From the NCBI RefSeq assembly GCF_014645015.1, contig NZ_BMLC01000005.1, forward strand, positions 164,511 to 228,510: a DNA stretch of 64,000 nucleotides, written 5' to 3'. The stretch is from Salinibacterium xinjiangense. Lineage in GTDB: Bacteria > Actinomycetota > Actinomycetes > Actinomycetales > Microbacteriaceae. Shown here piece after piece: positions 27,854 to 36,703 of this stretch (position 1 is its first letter; every line of letters starts with the position of its first letter). A model generated the notes under the pieces. That model saw only the letters and a program-made list of their open reading frames with translations. It was not told where the DNA came from and did no database searches. The position numbers were made by a program, and so were the translations under genes.

Positions 27854-30292
27854 TCAGGCGACCGAACTGTAGGCGACGATTCCCCGGCGGATCGAGTCGA
27901 GCGCGGTTCGCGCAGTTCGGCCCACCTCGCCATTGGCGACCACGGAGAGCTGGTCGAGAAGGTCGATGACCTGCTTGGTCACCCGCACGAAGTCACCGGC
28001 CGCCATATCGGCTTCCCTCAATACCGCATCCAGGCTGGTGCCACTGGCCCAGCGATACATCGCGAGGGCGAGTCCCGCCGCCAGGGGCTGGCTTCCTGGA
28101 AGCTTGTTGAGCCGCTCCAGGTCGTCGAGCTCGCTCCACAGGTTTCCCGTGAGATCGAACGCCTCGCGGAACCGTCCGCGCGGAAGGTGCCTGTCGCCCA
28201 GCTGCCCCTCTTCACGACGCGGCTCGTACACCAGCGTCGTCGCCATTGCCGCAAGGGATGCGGGGTCGAGTTCGTCCCAGAAACCGCGGCGCAGGGACTC
28301 GGTGATGAGCAGGTCACGCTCGCCGTAGATGCGCCGCAGCATCCTGCCATTCGCATTGAGCGAGAGCTCACCCGACTTGGTTGTCGAAAGGTAGCCGAGT
28401 TGCGACAGCACGACCGTCACCCTGTCGAAGACCTTTGCGACGGCTCCGGTGCGGCCGCGGATCTGGGTGCTCAGCTGCTCAGTCTCCCGCTTGAGCTTCC
28501 ACCAGCGCTCGGCCCACCGCGCATGCTGCTCCCGCTCAGGGCAGGCGTGGCACGGGTGCTGCTTCATCCGTCGTCGAAGGTCAGTGAGCTGTCGCTGGCG
28601 ACGATCCCGCTCGGCTCGGCTCGACGTGTCTGCGCGTGACTGGCCTTTACGTTCCAGGTCGCTCAGTTCCCGTCGGATTCCCGAGTACTCGGCGAAGTCG
28701 CCCAGATGGCAGCTCATCGACGAGGAATAGCCGTCGAGCGACTGCTCCTGCGAACGTACCTTGCGCGCGAGTTCGACGACGGCGCGGTCAGCCTGGAACT
28801 GCGCGAAACTCGACTCCAGGATCTCCCGGGTCCGGTCCCGTCCGAACTTGTCGATCAGGTTCACGGCCATGTTGTAGGTGGGCTTGAAGCTGGAATTGAG
28901 CGGGTAAGTGCGTCTCGATGCGAGGGATGCCACGGCCTGGGGGTCGAGCCCGTCAACCCACTGGATGACCGAGTGCCCCTCGACGTCGATGCCCCGTCGA
29001 CCGGCCCTGCCCGTCAGCTGGGTGTACTCCCCCGGCGTGATCGGAACGCGTGCCTCACCGTTGAACTTCTCCAGCTTTTCGAGCACCACGGTTCGCGCCG
29101 GCATGTTGATACCCAGGGCTAGTGTCTCGGTGGCGAAGACGACCTTGACCAGTTTCTTCTGGAAGAGCTCTTCGACTACCTCCTTGAAGGCGGGCAGCAG
29201 GCCAGCGTGATGGGCCGCGACGCCGCGCTCGAGACCGCTCAGCCACTCCCAATAGCCGAGCACCGCGAGGTCTTCGTCGAGCAGTGTGCGGCAGCGTTCC
29301 TCCACGATCGCGCGGATCTCGTTGCGCTCCTCGATGGTAGTCACACTGATTCCGGCACGAAGCACCTTGCTTACGGCCTGGTCGCACCCGACCCTGGAGA
29401 AGATGAAGAAGATCGCGGGCAGCAGGTTCTTGCTGTCCAGCAGCTTCACCACGTCTGGGCGATCCATGCGCATCGACTCTTGCCGGCCGCCCTGTGGGTG
29501 GTTACGACGCGAGTCGTGCGACCGGCGTGAACCACCCGGGCGCCCACTGAACCGCGCCAGCTGGGCGAGCTCAGGGTTCACCCTGTGGGTTGCCGCAAGC
29601 CCTGAACTGTCGAACAGGTCGACGAGCTTGGTGCGCATCAGGATGTGCTGGTCGAGCGGCACCGGCCGGTCTTCCGAGACGATGACCTCGGTGTCTCCCC
29701 GCACTGCCTGCAGCCAATCACCGAACTCCTCGGCATTGGATACCGTGGCGCTCAGCGACACCATCGTGACGTGCTGCGGAAGATGGATGATGACCTCCTC
29801 CCACACCGCCCCGCGAAACCTGTCGGCCAGGAAGTGCACTTCATCCATCACGACGCAACTCAGGTTCTTCAGCAGGTCCGAGTTGGCGTAGAGCATGTTG
29901 CGCAGCACTTCGGTGGTCATGACCACGATGCGGGCGTGGGAATTGATGTTGGTGTCACCGGTGAGGAGGCCGACCGCATCCTCACCGTATTCGGCCTGCA
30001 ACTCCTGGAACTTCTGGTTGCTCAGCGCCTTCATCGGGGCCGTGTAGAAGACCTTGTCGCTCTGCTGCAGCATCGCGCGGTAGATGGCGAACTCGGCGAT
30101 GATCGTCTTGCCAGCCCCGGTCGGGGCCGCCACGAGCACGCTCTTACCGCCCTCGACGACAGTGCACGCCGCGATCTGGTAGTCGTCGAGGTCGAAGCGT
30201 TGGGCAGCACGAAACGACTGGAGGATGGGCAGATCCCGATTCTTCTTCGCCGCCGCGAACCGCTCTGCCGGCGACAGGATCTGGTCGGTCAC
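27854..30292 (-). CDS. helY: DEAD/DEAH-box helicase, Ski2/Mtr4-like (HelY)
   Basis: 812 aa superfamily 2 RNA helicase. Motif I APTGAGKT (56-63), motif II DEVH in VVMDEVHFLAD, motif III SLSATVSN, motif VI QLTGRAGRRG. Between the RecA lobes lies a basic low-complexity insert (about 243-275, rich in R/S/G/H), and the C-terminal part has the Cys-containing CHACPEREQHARWAERW segment typical of actinobacterial HelY. GTG start overlaps the tatC stop by 4 bp. The tatA-tatC-helY order is conserved in Actinobacteria. Confidence 0.94.
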   Translation of the reverse strand: MTDQILSPAERFAAAKKNRDLPILQSFRAAQRFDLDDYQIAACTVVEGGKSVLVAAPTGAGKTIIAEFAIYRAMLQQSDKVFYTAPMKALSNQKFQELQAEYGEDAVGLLTGDTNINSHARIVVMTTEVLRNMLYANSDLLKNLSCVVMDEVHFLADRFRGAVWEEVIIHLPQHVTMVSLSATVSNAEEFGDWLQAVRGDTEVIVSEDRPVPLDQHILMRTKLVDLFDSSGLAATHRVNPELAQLARFSGRPGGSRRSHDSRRNHPQGGRQESMRMDRPDVVKLLDSKNLLPAIFFIFSRVGCDQAVSKVLRAGISVTTIEERNEIRAIVEERCRTLLDEDLAVLGYWEWLSGLERGVAAHHAGLLPAFKEVVEELFQKKLVKVVFATETLALGINMPARTVVLEKLEKFNGEARVPITPGEYTQLTGRAGRRGIDVEGHSVIQWVDGLDPQAVASLASRRTYPLNSSFKPTYNMAVNLIDKFGRDRTREILESSFAQFQADRAVVELARKVRSQEQSLDGYSSSMSCHLGDFAEYSGIRRELSDLERKGQSRADTSSRAERDRRQRQLTDLRRRMKQHPCHACPEREQHARWAERWWKLKRETEQLSTQIRGRTGAVAKVFDRVTVVLSQLGYLSTTKSGELSLNANGRMLRRIYGERDLLITESLRRGFWDELDPASLAAMATTLVYEPRREEGQLGDRHLPRGRFREAFDLTGNLWSELDDLERLNKLPGSQPLAAGLALAMYRWASGTSLDAVLREADMAAGDFVRVTKQVIDLLDQLSVVANGEVGRTARTALDSIRRGIVAYSSVA

Positions 30293-31146
30293 AGGTCAGA
30301 CACCGGCATGCTTCCCGAGGATTCCACCCTGGCGAGCCTGCGGGCGACCGCTCGATCGTGAATCCAGGAAACCCCCACCGCAGCAAAGTACAGCACCACC
30401 ATCGGGATCGCCAACAGGAACATCGAGACGATGTCGACCGCCGGTGTCGCAACCGCGCAGAACAGGGTGATGACCAGGATCGCCACCCGCCAGCCCTTGA
30501 GAATTGCTGCTGCGCTCAGGATGCCGACGAAGTTCAGCAACACGAGAAACACCGGCAAGACGAACCCGACCCCGACAGCCAGCACGAGCTTGAGGATGAA
30601 GTCGTAGTAGATGCGGGCATCCAGGATCACCGCGTCCTCCTGGGGTGTGAAGGATGCGAGCAACTCGACCATGTGAGGGAACAGCAGCCAGCCTGTGAAA
30701 CCACCAGCGAGGAACAGGGGAACGGCAGAGAAGAAGAAACCGAAGGTGTAGCGCTTCTCGCGGCCGGTGAGGCCGGGAACGAGAAACGCGAAGATCTGGA
30801 ACAACCAGATGGGGCTGGCGATGAGGATCGCGATCGTGAGCCCGATCTGCAGGTGCAGATCGAACGCGGCAGACACCGTGGTGTAGCTGATGGTGGCTGA
30901 ATAGTCTTCGGCGATCTTGGTGATCGGCACTCGCATGCCGTCTTTCACGAAATCGGTGAGGCTGGACAGCTGAAACGGCAGCCTGAGCAGTGCCGCAACT
31001 CCTGACCAATCTACGAAGGCGATGATGGCGGCCACGACGATAGCCACGGCCGAGATCACTAGCCTTTTACGAAGTTCCCGAAGGTGATCACCGAGCGACA
31101 TTCGCTCGTCGCTTGCGGTGCGCCACCTCCCCGGGCGGGTGGCCAC
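30289..31146 (-). CDS. tatC: Sec-independent protein translocase subunit TatC
   Basis: 285 aa, six membrane helices, with the TatC signature MSLGDHLRELRKRLVIS at the N-terminus and FxxxF-type loop regions before helix 2. Recognises twin-arginine signal peptides of folded cofactor proteins. GTG at 31146, 5 bp after the tatA stop, is taken as the start; the ATG at 31101 immediately before SLGDHL is an alternative. Forms tatA-tatC-helY. Confidence 0.95.
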   Translation of the reverse strand: MATRPGRWRTASDERMSLGDHLRELRKRLVISAVAIVVAAIIAFVDWSGVAALLRLPFQLSSLTDFVKDGMRVPITKIAEDYSATISYTTVSAAFDLHLQIGLTIAILIASPIWLFQIFAFLVPGLTGREKRYTFGFFFSAVPLFLAGGFTGWLLFPHMVELLASFTPQEDAVILDARIYYDFILKLVLAVGVGFVLPVFLVLLNFVGILSAAAILKGWRVAILVITLFCAVATPAVDIVSMFLLAIPMVVLYFAAVGVSWIHDRAVARRLARVESSGSMPVSDL

Positions 31147-31151
31147 CCGCG

Positions 31152-31442
31152 CTAGGGTTTCGGCTTAGTGGCGCCCGTGGAAGTAGTGCCCGTGGTGGTG
31201 TCGGTGGAAGTGGTGGCGGTCGGGCTGTCTGTCGAGACCGGAGTCGAGGTGTCAGCCGCGGAGTTCCCGGCGGGCGCATCGTTGCCGTTCTCGTCTTTCA
31301 TCGTCTTGACTTCGCTGCGGAAGATGCGCATCGACTGGCCGAGGCTGCGCGCGAGACCGGGAAGCTTCGGTGCGCCGAACAACAACAGCACGATGGCGAG
31401 GATGACCAGCAGGTGGGGCCATCCGAAAGCATTGCCGAACAT
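31152..31442 (-). CDS. tatA: Sec-independent protein translocase subunit TatA
   Basis: 96 aa. N-terminal membrane helix ([16 protein letters not shown]), then the amphipathic helix [19 protein letters not shown] typical of TatA, and a long Thr/Ser-rich disordered tail. Provides the pore-forming component of Tat export. ATG with AAGGAG at good spacing; an AGTATA (TATACT on the minus strand) at 31477-31482 is a plausible -10 box. Confidence 0.93.
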   Translation of the reverse strand: MFGNAFGWPHLLVILAIVLLLFGAPKLPGLARSLGQSMRIFRSEVKTMKDENGNDAPAGNSAADTSTPVSTDSPTATTSTDTTTGTTSTGATKPKP

Positions 31443-31520
31443 GGGTGCTCCTTATGCTGGGGCGGTCAATCTTCCCAGTATAACCGGCAATGCTGAAGGG
31501 TTGGCGTGACTCGAACCGCG

Positions 31521-31913
31521 TCAGGATCCAGTGCGGGGAGGTCGCCGGCGCGCGCCCAGCGCGGCTGGCCACTCGGTGCTGGCCACGTCGACGCTGCCGA
31601 TCTCGATGGCCCGTGCCATCCGTCGCTCCTGTCTCGCACCGCGTCGTTGACGCCGTGCGGCGACCCGGCCGGCTTCCCTGGCCCTGACGTCGAGTGGATC
31701 AGCGAGCACAGCCAGATTCGTGGCGGGAAGGTCGTACGTGTGCTCGGCATCACTGAGGATGTCGAGTTTGTCGGTCAGGTCAGCGAGGTCATCCAGGAGC
31801 CCGAGACCCGCCCGGAAAAGGCGCCACGCGAATAGTGTGAGCATGGCGATCGAGCCGAGCCCGAGAGCGAGCCAGATCAGCAGCCAGCCCCACCAGGCGA
31901 TTCCTTCCGACAT
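31521..31913 (-). CDS. Small membrane protein of unknown function
   Basis: 130 aa from the ATG at 31913. One or two hydrophobic segments at the N-terminus (about 7-32), then an acidic Leu/Asp-rich helix (GLLDDLADLTDKLDIL) and an Arg-rich C-terminal tail. No recognised family. It starts 5 bp after pafC and ends about 80 bp before tatA, so it is probably part of the pafB-pafC transcript. Similar small proteins sit at this place in related actinobacteria as far as I recall; no function is known. Confidence 0.75.
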   Translation of the reverse strand: MSEGIAWWGWLLIWLALGLGSIAMLTLFAWRLFRAGLGLLDDLADLTDKLDILSDAEHTYDLPATNLAVLADPLDVRAREAGRVAARRQRRGARQERRMARAIEIGSVDVASTEWPAALGARRRPPRTGS

Positions 31914-31918
31914 GGCCG

Positions 31919-32947
31919 TCACATCGCTTCGCGGCGCGTCGGATCCGGTGCGTCGGGGCTGAGGTATCGCGCTGCCGCCGCGGCAGCCCATTCCCGGACG
32001 ACGGCACGAGCCTCGGCAGGCTCGACGACGGTCGCGACCCCCGGCAGCCGGGCGATGAGTCGTTTGAGCCCGTGATAGTGCGATACCCGGACCGTCGTCC
32101 GCACGAGGCCGTCGTGTTCGGAGCTGACAGTGCCCTCCGGAACGTAGTCGGCGATGAGCGGCAGTGCCGAAGCAGCGACATCGAGGGTGACGAAGAGGTC
32201 ATCAGCCGAACCCTCGAAGAGCACGTCGGGCAGCGGCACGTCCCTCGGGTCGTGGGTGATGGGTTCGACTGTGATGGCCGGAGTGGACATGCGGTCGAGC
32301 CTGAAGGTGCGCACGGCCTCCCGGCCATGATCCCAGCCGCGCAGGTACCAGTCCGCGTCGATCGATTCGACCCTCAACGGATCGACCTCACGTCGCTCCC
32401 GCTGACCCTGGGAGTTCAGGTAGTCGAACTCGAGGCGGAGGCCATTCTCGACGGAGGTCCGGATGAGCGCGAGGGTGCTGTCGGTTTCGCTCGCCTCCAC
32501 GCCCACGGGGCTCGGGGCCGACGACGCGCCCCTCGAGAGCTTAGAGCTGAGAGTCGCAATCGCTTCGCGGTCGGCGTGTTCGGGCAGCGATGACAGGTAC
32601 TGCAGCCCTGCGATGAGGGCTGCGGCCTCCCTGGCGGAGAATCTCGGTGACTCGTCGATAGCCACGAGGTTCGTCAGGACGATCTCGTCGGTCTCTTCGA
32701 AGGTGTCCCATGCGATGTCGAAGAGGTCGCCGTGCTGGTACGTGGCAGTCTCACCCGGGATGCCCGACACACCGATGAGCCGCACAGCCTCGCGGATCTG
32801 CTCGGGCGGCACCCCGAAGTGGCGGGCAGCGTCCACCACCCGCACCCTGTCGTGATCCATCAGGTACGGCACGAGCGACAGCAGGAAAACGAGTTTGTCC
32901 TGGGCGAGCCTCGGAGGGTTCTGCGCGGCGCCACTTCGTTTAGCCAT
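31919..32947 (-). CDS. pafC: WYL-domain transcriptional regulator PafC
   Basis: 342 aa. N-terminal winged helix (about 18-85: LVFLLSLVPYLMDHDRVRVV), then the WYL domain with RREVDPLRVESIDADWYLRGWDH (abbreviated motif DWYLRGWDH), and a C-terminal WCX region. PafB and PafC form a heterodimer that activates the LexA-independent DNA-damage response in mycobacteria. ATG at 32947 overlaps the pafB stop by 8 bp. The longer upstream frame is shadow of pafB. Confidence 0.92.
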   Translation of the reverse strand: MAKRSGAAQNPPRLAQDKLVFLLSLVPYLMDHDRVRVVDAARHFGVPPEQIREAVRLIGVSGIPGETATYQHGDLFDIAWDTFEETDEIVLTNLVAIDESPRFSAREAAALIAGLQYLSSLPEHADREAIATLSSKLSRGASSAPSPVGVEASETDSTLALIRTSVENGLRLEFDYLNSQGQRERREVDPLRVESIDADWYLRGWDHGREAVRTFRLDRMSTPAITVEPITHDPRDVPLPDVLFEGSADDLFVTLDVAASALPLIADYVPEGTVSSEHDGLVRTTVRVSHYHGLKRLIARLPGVATVVEPAEARAVVREWAAAAAARYLSPDAPDPTRREAM

Positions 32948-33935
32948 GATCTGCCGCCGTTCGCTCCAGCCGCGCCCGCACCGCGTCACGCAGCTCTGGC
33001 GGCGAGATGACGAGAGCCTCCGGACCATAGCCGGCGAGCTCGTCAGCGAAGATGTTGAGGTCGGAATAGTGGAGGTTGAGGGTTCCGGCGCCGGGAACTG
33101 TGGCTCCTCGTCGTTTACCGAGGCGGGTCGCGGCATCCGTGCCCTCGTCGACCTGAACGACGGCCGAGTTCGAGTTCCAGACCGTCTCGAGCTCGGAGAG
33201 TGCGAGGTCGGCCTGTCCCGGTGCCGACGGCGCAAAAGTGGTGGCGAGCGTGCTCACCTGGGTCACGATCCGTCTCAGGAGGAACGTCTTCGTCGTCGAC
33301 GTGGACTGGTCGGTAGCGAACAGGTGCCAGCGACCCTGGTGCTGCACCAGCGCGCGCGGCTCGACCGTTCTCACACGAGCTTCGCTCTCGCCGGGCTTCA
33401 GGTATCCGAAGCGAACGACCTGGCGCCTCTCCAGCGCCGTGCCGAGCGGATCGAAAGCGGCTTCACGCACGCGGACCCGGGGTGCGTACCCCAGGACAGG
33501 TTCGGTCGTCGTCACTCCGAGTGACCGCAGTTTGAGGATGGCGCGCCGGGATTCGGCAGACAACGATCCTTCGCGCCAGACCATCGCGGCAAGGTTCAAG
33601 AGGGTCGTCTCTTCCGGCGAGAAACGGATATCCGTGGGCAACTCGTACGCCCCCCGCGGGATGCGGTACCTCAGGTTGTGGTTGTCACCGGCGTGCCCGG
33701 GACTGTCGATGGTCTCGAGGGGCACCCCGAGGTCGCGGATGTCGTCCTTGTCGCGCTCGAACTGGCGCTCCAGGTTCGCGTTGTCTCCCGAGCGGGAGAA
33801 CTTCTGGCGATACCCCTGCACCGTCGAGAGGATGTCGGTCTTGGTTAGGCCGGCATCTGTGGCGAGCAGCGCGAGGACCAGGCTGAAGAGTCTCTCCTCT
33901 GCCGGGATCCTGGATGCACCACCCACGTTGGCCAC
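32940..33935 (-). CDS. pafB: WYL-domain transcriptional regulator PafB
   Basis: 331 aa. HTH at about 14-70 (PAEERLFSLVLALLATDAG, LTKTDILSTVQGY), a spacer, the WYL motif region RALVQHQGRWHLFATDQ and a WCX-like C-terminus. Partner of PafC. GTG start at 33935. Gene order pafB-pafC-(small protein)-tatA-tatC-helY is the actinobacterial standard, but no pafA precedes it; an FKBP lipoprotein gene does. Confidence 0.92.
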   Translation of the reverse strand: MANVGGASRIPAEERLFSLVLALLATDAGLTKTDILSTVQGYRQKFSRSGDNANLERQFERDKDDIRDLGVPLETIDSPGHAGDNHNLRYRIPRGAYELPTDIRFSPEETTLLNLAAMVWREGSLSAESRRAILKLRSLGVTTTEPVLGYAPRVRVREAAFDPLGTALERRQVVRFGYLKPGESEARVRTVEPRALVQHQGRWHLFATDQSTSTTKTFLLRRIVTQVSTLATTFAPSAPGQADLALSELETVWNSNSAVVQVDEGTDAATRLGKRRGATVPGAGTLNLHYSDLNIFADELAGYGPEALVISPPELRDAVRARLERTAADHG

Positions 33936-33944
33936 GTGAACGGG

Positions 33945-34931
33945 CTATTCGATGCCGAGGATGTCGAACACGAACACCATCGTTGAGCCATCCGGCACGG
34001 TGGAGGGGCCCTGACCCGTCGGATATCCGTCTTTCGGCGGGATCACTGCGATGACCTGCGATCCGACGCGCTGGCCGACCAGGGCTTTCGCGAATCCGGG
34101 AACCAAGCCACCGGGGTTGTCTTTCAGGCTCGTTGCCACCAGCATCGCCGGAGCGTTACGTTCCCAGGTGGAATCGAAGACCTTTTTGGTGTCCCAGAGC
34201 ACGCCCGTGTAGTGCAGCACGACCCTGTCGTCTTTCTCGACTTTCGCACCGTTTCCGGCTTTCAGGGTCTCGATCGCCAGCGTGGTGGGCGGCTTGGGGT
34301 CGGGGAAGGTGAAGCCAGGGCGTCCGTCCGGCGCGAGCACGATTGACGGGAATCCGGCCTTCAGGATCTGGTCTGCGCCGTTGGCTTTACCGAGGTAGAC
34401 AGACTGCACATCGACGACGATCGCGACCGTGTCATCCGCAGCAAGCGACAGGCTGTTTTGCTGGATGGCGCCATCGCCGATGAGGTCACCCGCGGTTCCG
34501 ACGGCCGCGACTCGCGAACCGACCCTCGCGCACTGTCCGATGGCACCGAACGCGGGGGTGGAGTCGATGGCACTGAAGAGCGCGCCAGCATTGTCGTAAT
34601 TGGTCGCGATGATGGTGTCGCCGGTCTTGCCGTCGTAGATCGTCAGCTGCACCACGGTGGTGGCCCCTGGCGCGACGCGCTTGCCATTGCCGTTGCCGTC
34701 GGAGATGACATGCATCTGGCTGGCACCGGCGGCCACCAGCGGCGTCGGAAACGATGCCTTCGGGTCATTGCCGAACGTGCCGTCAGCCGTCACGAGGGCG
34801 GCGTTGGAGCCTGAAGCGATCGACGGTACGCAACCATCGATGCCGCCAGGGCCCGCTGCGCACGACGAGAGGGAGACCAGCAGTGCTGAGGCCGCGATGA
34901 TGGCTGGAAGCTTGCGCACGAGAAATCTCAT
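33945..34931 (-). CDS. FKBP-type peptidyl-prolyl isomerase lipoprotein
   Basis: 328 aa. Lipoprotein signal with lipobox LSSC at about residues 21-24, so membrane-anchored outside the cell. Two FKBP-like halves: a degenerate first half (about 60-200) and a canonical FKBP domain at the C-terminus with RVVLHYTGVLWDTKKVFDST, GLVPGFAKALVGQRVGSQV and IPPKDGYPTGQ. Assists folding of secreted proteins. ATG at 34931; 9 bp upstream of pafB on the same strand. Confidence 0.92.
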   Translation of the reverse strand: MRFLVRKLPAIIAASALLVSLSSCAAGPGGIDGCVPSIASGSNAALVTADGTFGNDPKASFPTPLVAAGASQMHVISDGNGNGKRVAPGATTVVQLTIYDGKTGDTIIATNYDNAGALFSAIDSTPAFGAIGQCARVGSRVAAVGTAGDLIGDGAIQQNSLSLAADDTVAIVVDVQSVYLGKANGADQILKAGFPSIVLAPDGRPGFTFPDPKPPTTLAIETLKAGNGAKVEKDDRVVLHYTGVLWDTKKVFDSTWERNAPAMLVATSLKDNPGGLVPGFAKALVGQRVGSQVIAVIPPKDGYPTGQGPSTVPDGSTMVFVFDILGIE

Positions 34932-34969
34932 TTCTTTGCCATGCGAAATCGCCCGGCTACGAAAATACT

Positions 34970-35968
34970 CTACTGGTCGGCTGGGGTGGTTCCTGTGGCT
35001 GCCCGCGCCGCCGCCTGCGCTTCACGGGCGGTCTTGCGCAGTCGCTTGGCGCTGGATGTGCGCTCCCCCAGTGCACCGGGGGTCCAGGCCTCGACATCCT
35101 CATCGCTGAAATCCGACTTCGACGCGCGGCGCTTCAGGGCTGGCAACACTGCACCCGGGGCGAGGCGACGGGCCGTCATGAGGAATCCGGTGTGTCCGAT
35201 CATCCTGTGATCAGGACGCACGGCGAGACCCTCGACGTGCCAGGTGCGCACCATCGTCTCGCTGGGCTCGGGGTCGGTGAAAGCGCCGGTCTCGCGAATC
35301 GCCTCGGCCACTCGAGACAGCTGGGTGACGGTGGCGATGTAGCAGATGAGCACGCCGCCGGGGGTGAGCGCGTCGGCACACTCGTCGAGGCACTCCCACG
35401 GGGCGAGCATGTCGAGCACGATGCGATCGACGCTGCCGTCGGCGACCGTCGCGGGCATCGCCACCTGCAGGTCTCCGACCGTGACGGACCAGTTGGTTGG
35501 CTCGGCGCCGAGGAATGCTGTGACGTTCGCCCTGGCGACATCCGCAAATTCGTCGCGGCGTTCGAAGGAGTGCAGTGTGCCGGTGGCGCCGATCGCCCGC
35601 AGGAGCCACAGCGACAGGGCACCCGACCCCACCCCGGCCTCGACCACCGTCGCACCGGGGAAGATATCGGCCTGTCCCAGGATCTGGGCCGCGTCCTTGG
35701 GATAGATGATTGCGGCGCCGCGAGGCATCGACATCACGAAGTCGGTAAGCAGCGGCCTCATGGCGAGGTACTCGACACCATTCGTGGACTCGACCACGGA
35801 GGCATCCGGCTGCCCGATGATCGCATCGTGGCTGAGAACTCCACGGTGACTGTGGAACGTGCCGCCCACCTCGAGGGTGACCGTGTTCAGATTGCCCTTC
35901 GGGCCGGTGAGCTGTACGCGGTCTCCCACGCGAAATGGGCCGCTCTGTCGACGGAAGCCGTCACTCAT
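34970..35968 (-). CDS. trmI: tRNA (adenine-58-N1)-methyltransferase TrmI
   Basis: 332 aa. Class I SAM-dependent methyltransferase. The SAM-binding loop VVEAGVGSGALSLWLLRAIG (abbreviated GVGSGALS), the N-terminal FRVGDRVQLTGPKGNLNTV beta domain and the DxxxPW-like DMLAPWECLD motif mark the TrmI family, which methylates A58 in tRNA. The C-terminal ~45 residues are a basic/Ala-rich extension. ATG overlaps the HAD gene stop by 4 bp. In mycobacteria trmI lies just upstream of the proteasome cluster. Confidence 0.94.
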   Translation of the reverse strand: MSDGFRRQSGPFRVGDRVQLTGPKGNLNTVTLEVGGTFHSHRGVLSHDAIIGQPDASVVESTNGVEYLAMRPLLTDFVMSMPRGAAIIYPKDAAQILGQADIFPGATVVEAGVGSGALSLWLLRAIGATGTLHSFERRDEFADVARANVTAFLGAEPTNWSVTVGDLQVAMPATVADGSVDRIVLDMLAPWECLDECADALTPGGVLICYIATVTQLSRVAEAIRETGAFTDPEPSETMVRTWHVEGLAVRPDHRMIGHTGFLMTARRLAPGAVLPALKRRASKSDFSDEDVEAWTPGALGERTSSAKRLRKTAREAQAAARAATGTTPADQ

Positions 35969-36636
35969 CGCGCACCTTCGATCAAAAATGCTGCCGAGAG
36001 GTCTGAGACGGTGCGCCCGTCGAGGGTGGGCCAGAGAACGTCAGCCGGCGAATCGATGAGTTCGACCATGAACGGCACGCCGATGACGACCGCACCCGCT
36101 GCAGAGGCCGATGCGATTCCGGGGGGTGAATCCTCGATCGCCAGGCATTGCGTGATGTCGACACCGAGCAGCTCGGCCCCCCGATGGTATGCCTCAGGAT
36201 GCGGCTTGCTGTTGGTCACGTCATCCCCGGACACCACGGCATCGAAGCCGACGAATCCGAGCCGGTCGGCGACGTGGTGAGCCATCCTGCCGACCGACAT
36301 CGTCACGAGAGCGGTGGGGATGCGGGCTTCGCGCAGTTCCATGAGCAGTTCGCGGGCTCCCGGGCGCCACGGAATCCCGAATTCCACGAGCTGTTCGATC
36401 ACCTTGTCTGTGAGATTGTCGATGATCTCGACCTCGGTGAGGGCCACACCCTTGGTCTGCATGATCTGGGCGGAACGCCACAGTCCAGAGCCGATCAGCT
36501 GGAGAGCTTCCTCATGGGACCATGAGCCGCCGAACGCCTCGATCAGCTCGGTCTCGGCGGCTATCCAGTAGGGCTCGGTATTGACGAGGGTGCCATCCAT
36601 GTCCCAGAGAACGGCGGCAGGAGCAGAGTGAGTCAC
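35965..36636 (-). CDS. HAD-superfamily phosphatase (beta-phosphoglucomutase-like)
   Basis: 223 aa from the GTG at 36636. Catalytic Asp pair in LWDMDGTLVNTEPYW, motif II Thr in ALVTMSVG, Lys in KPHPEAY, motif IV in AIEDSPPGIASASAAG. Typical cap-containing HAD phosphatase acting on a small phosphorylated metabolite. Coupled to trmI by ATGA. The preceding frame extends into the divergent PAC2 promoter region and lacks conserved text, so it is excluded. Confidence 0.9.
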   Translation of the reverse strand: MTHSAPAAVLWDMDGTLVNTEPYWIAAETELIEAFGGSWSHEEALQLIGSGLWRSAQIMQTKGVALTEVEIIDNLTDKVIEQLVEFGIPWRPGARELLMELREARIPTALVTMSVGRMAHHVADRLGFVGFDAVVSGDDVTNSKPHPEAYHRGAELLGVDITQCLAIEDSPPGIASASAAGAVVIGVPFMVELIDSPADVLWPTLDGRTVSDLSAAFLIEGAR

Positions 36637-36703
36637 AACGCACCATCGTAGTTCTATCCTTGAAGAACGCCCGGTCACTCGATTCGGGCAAGGAAGGAAA
36701 CCT

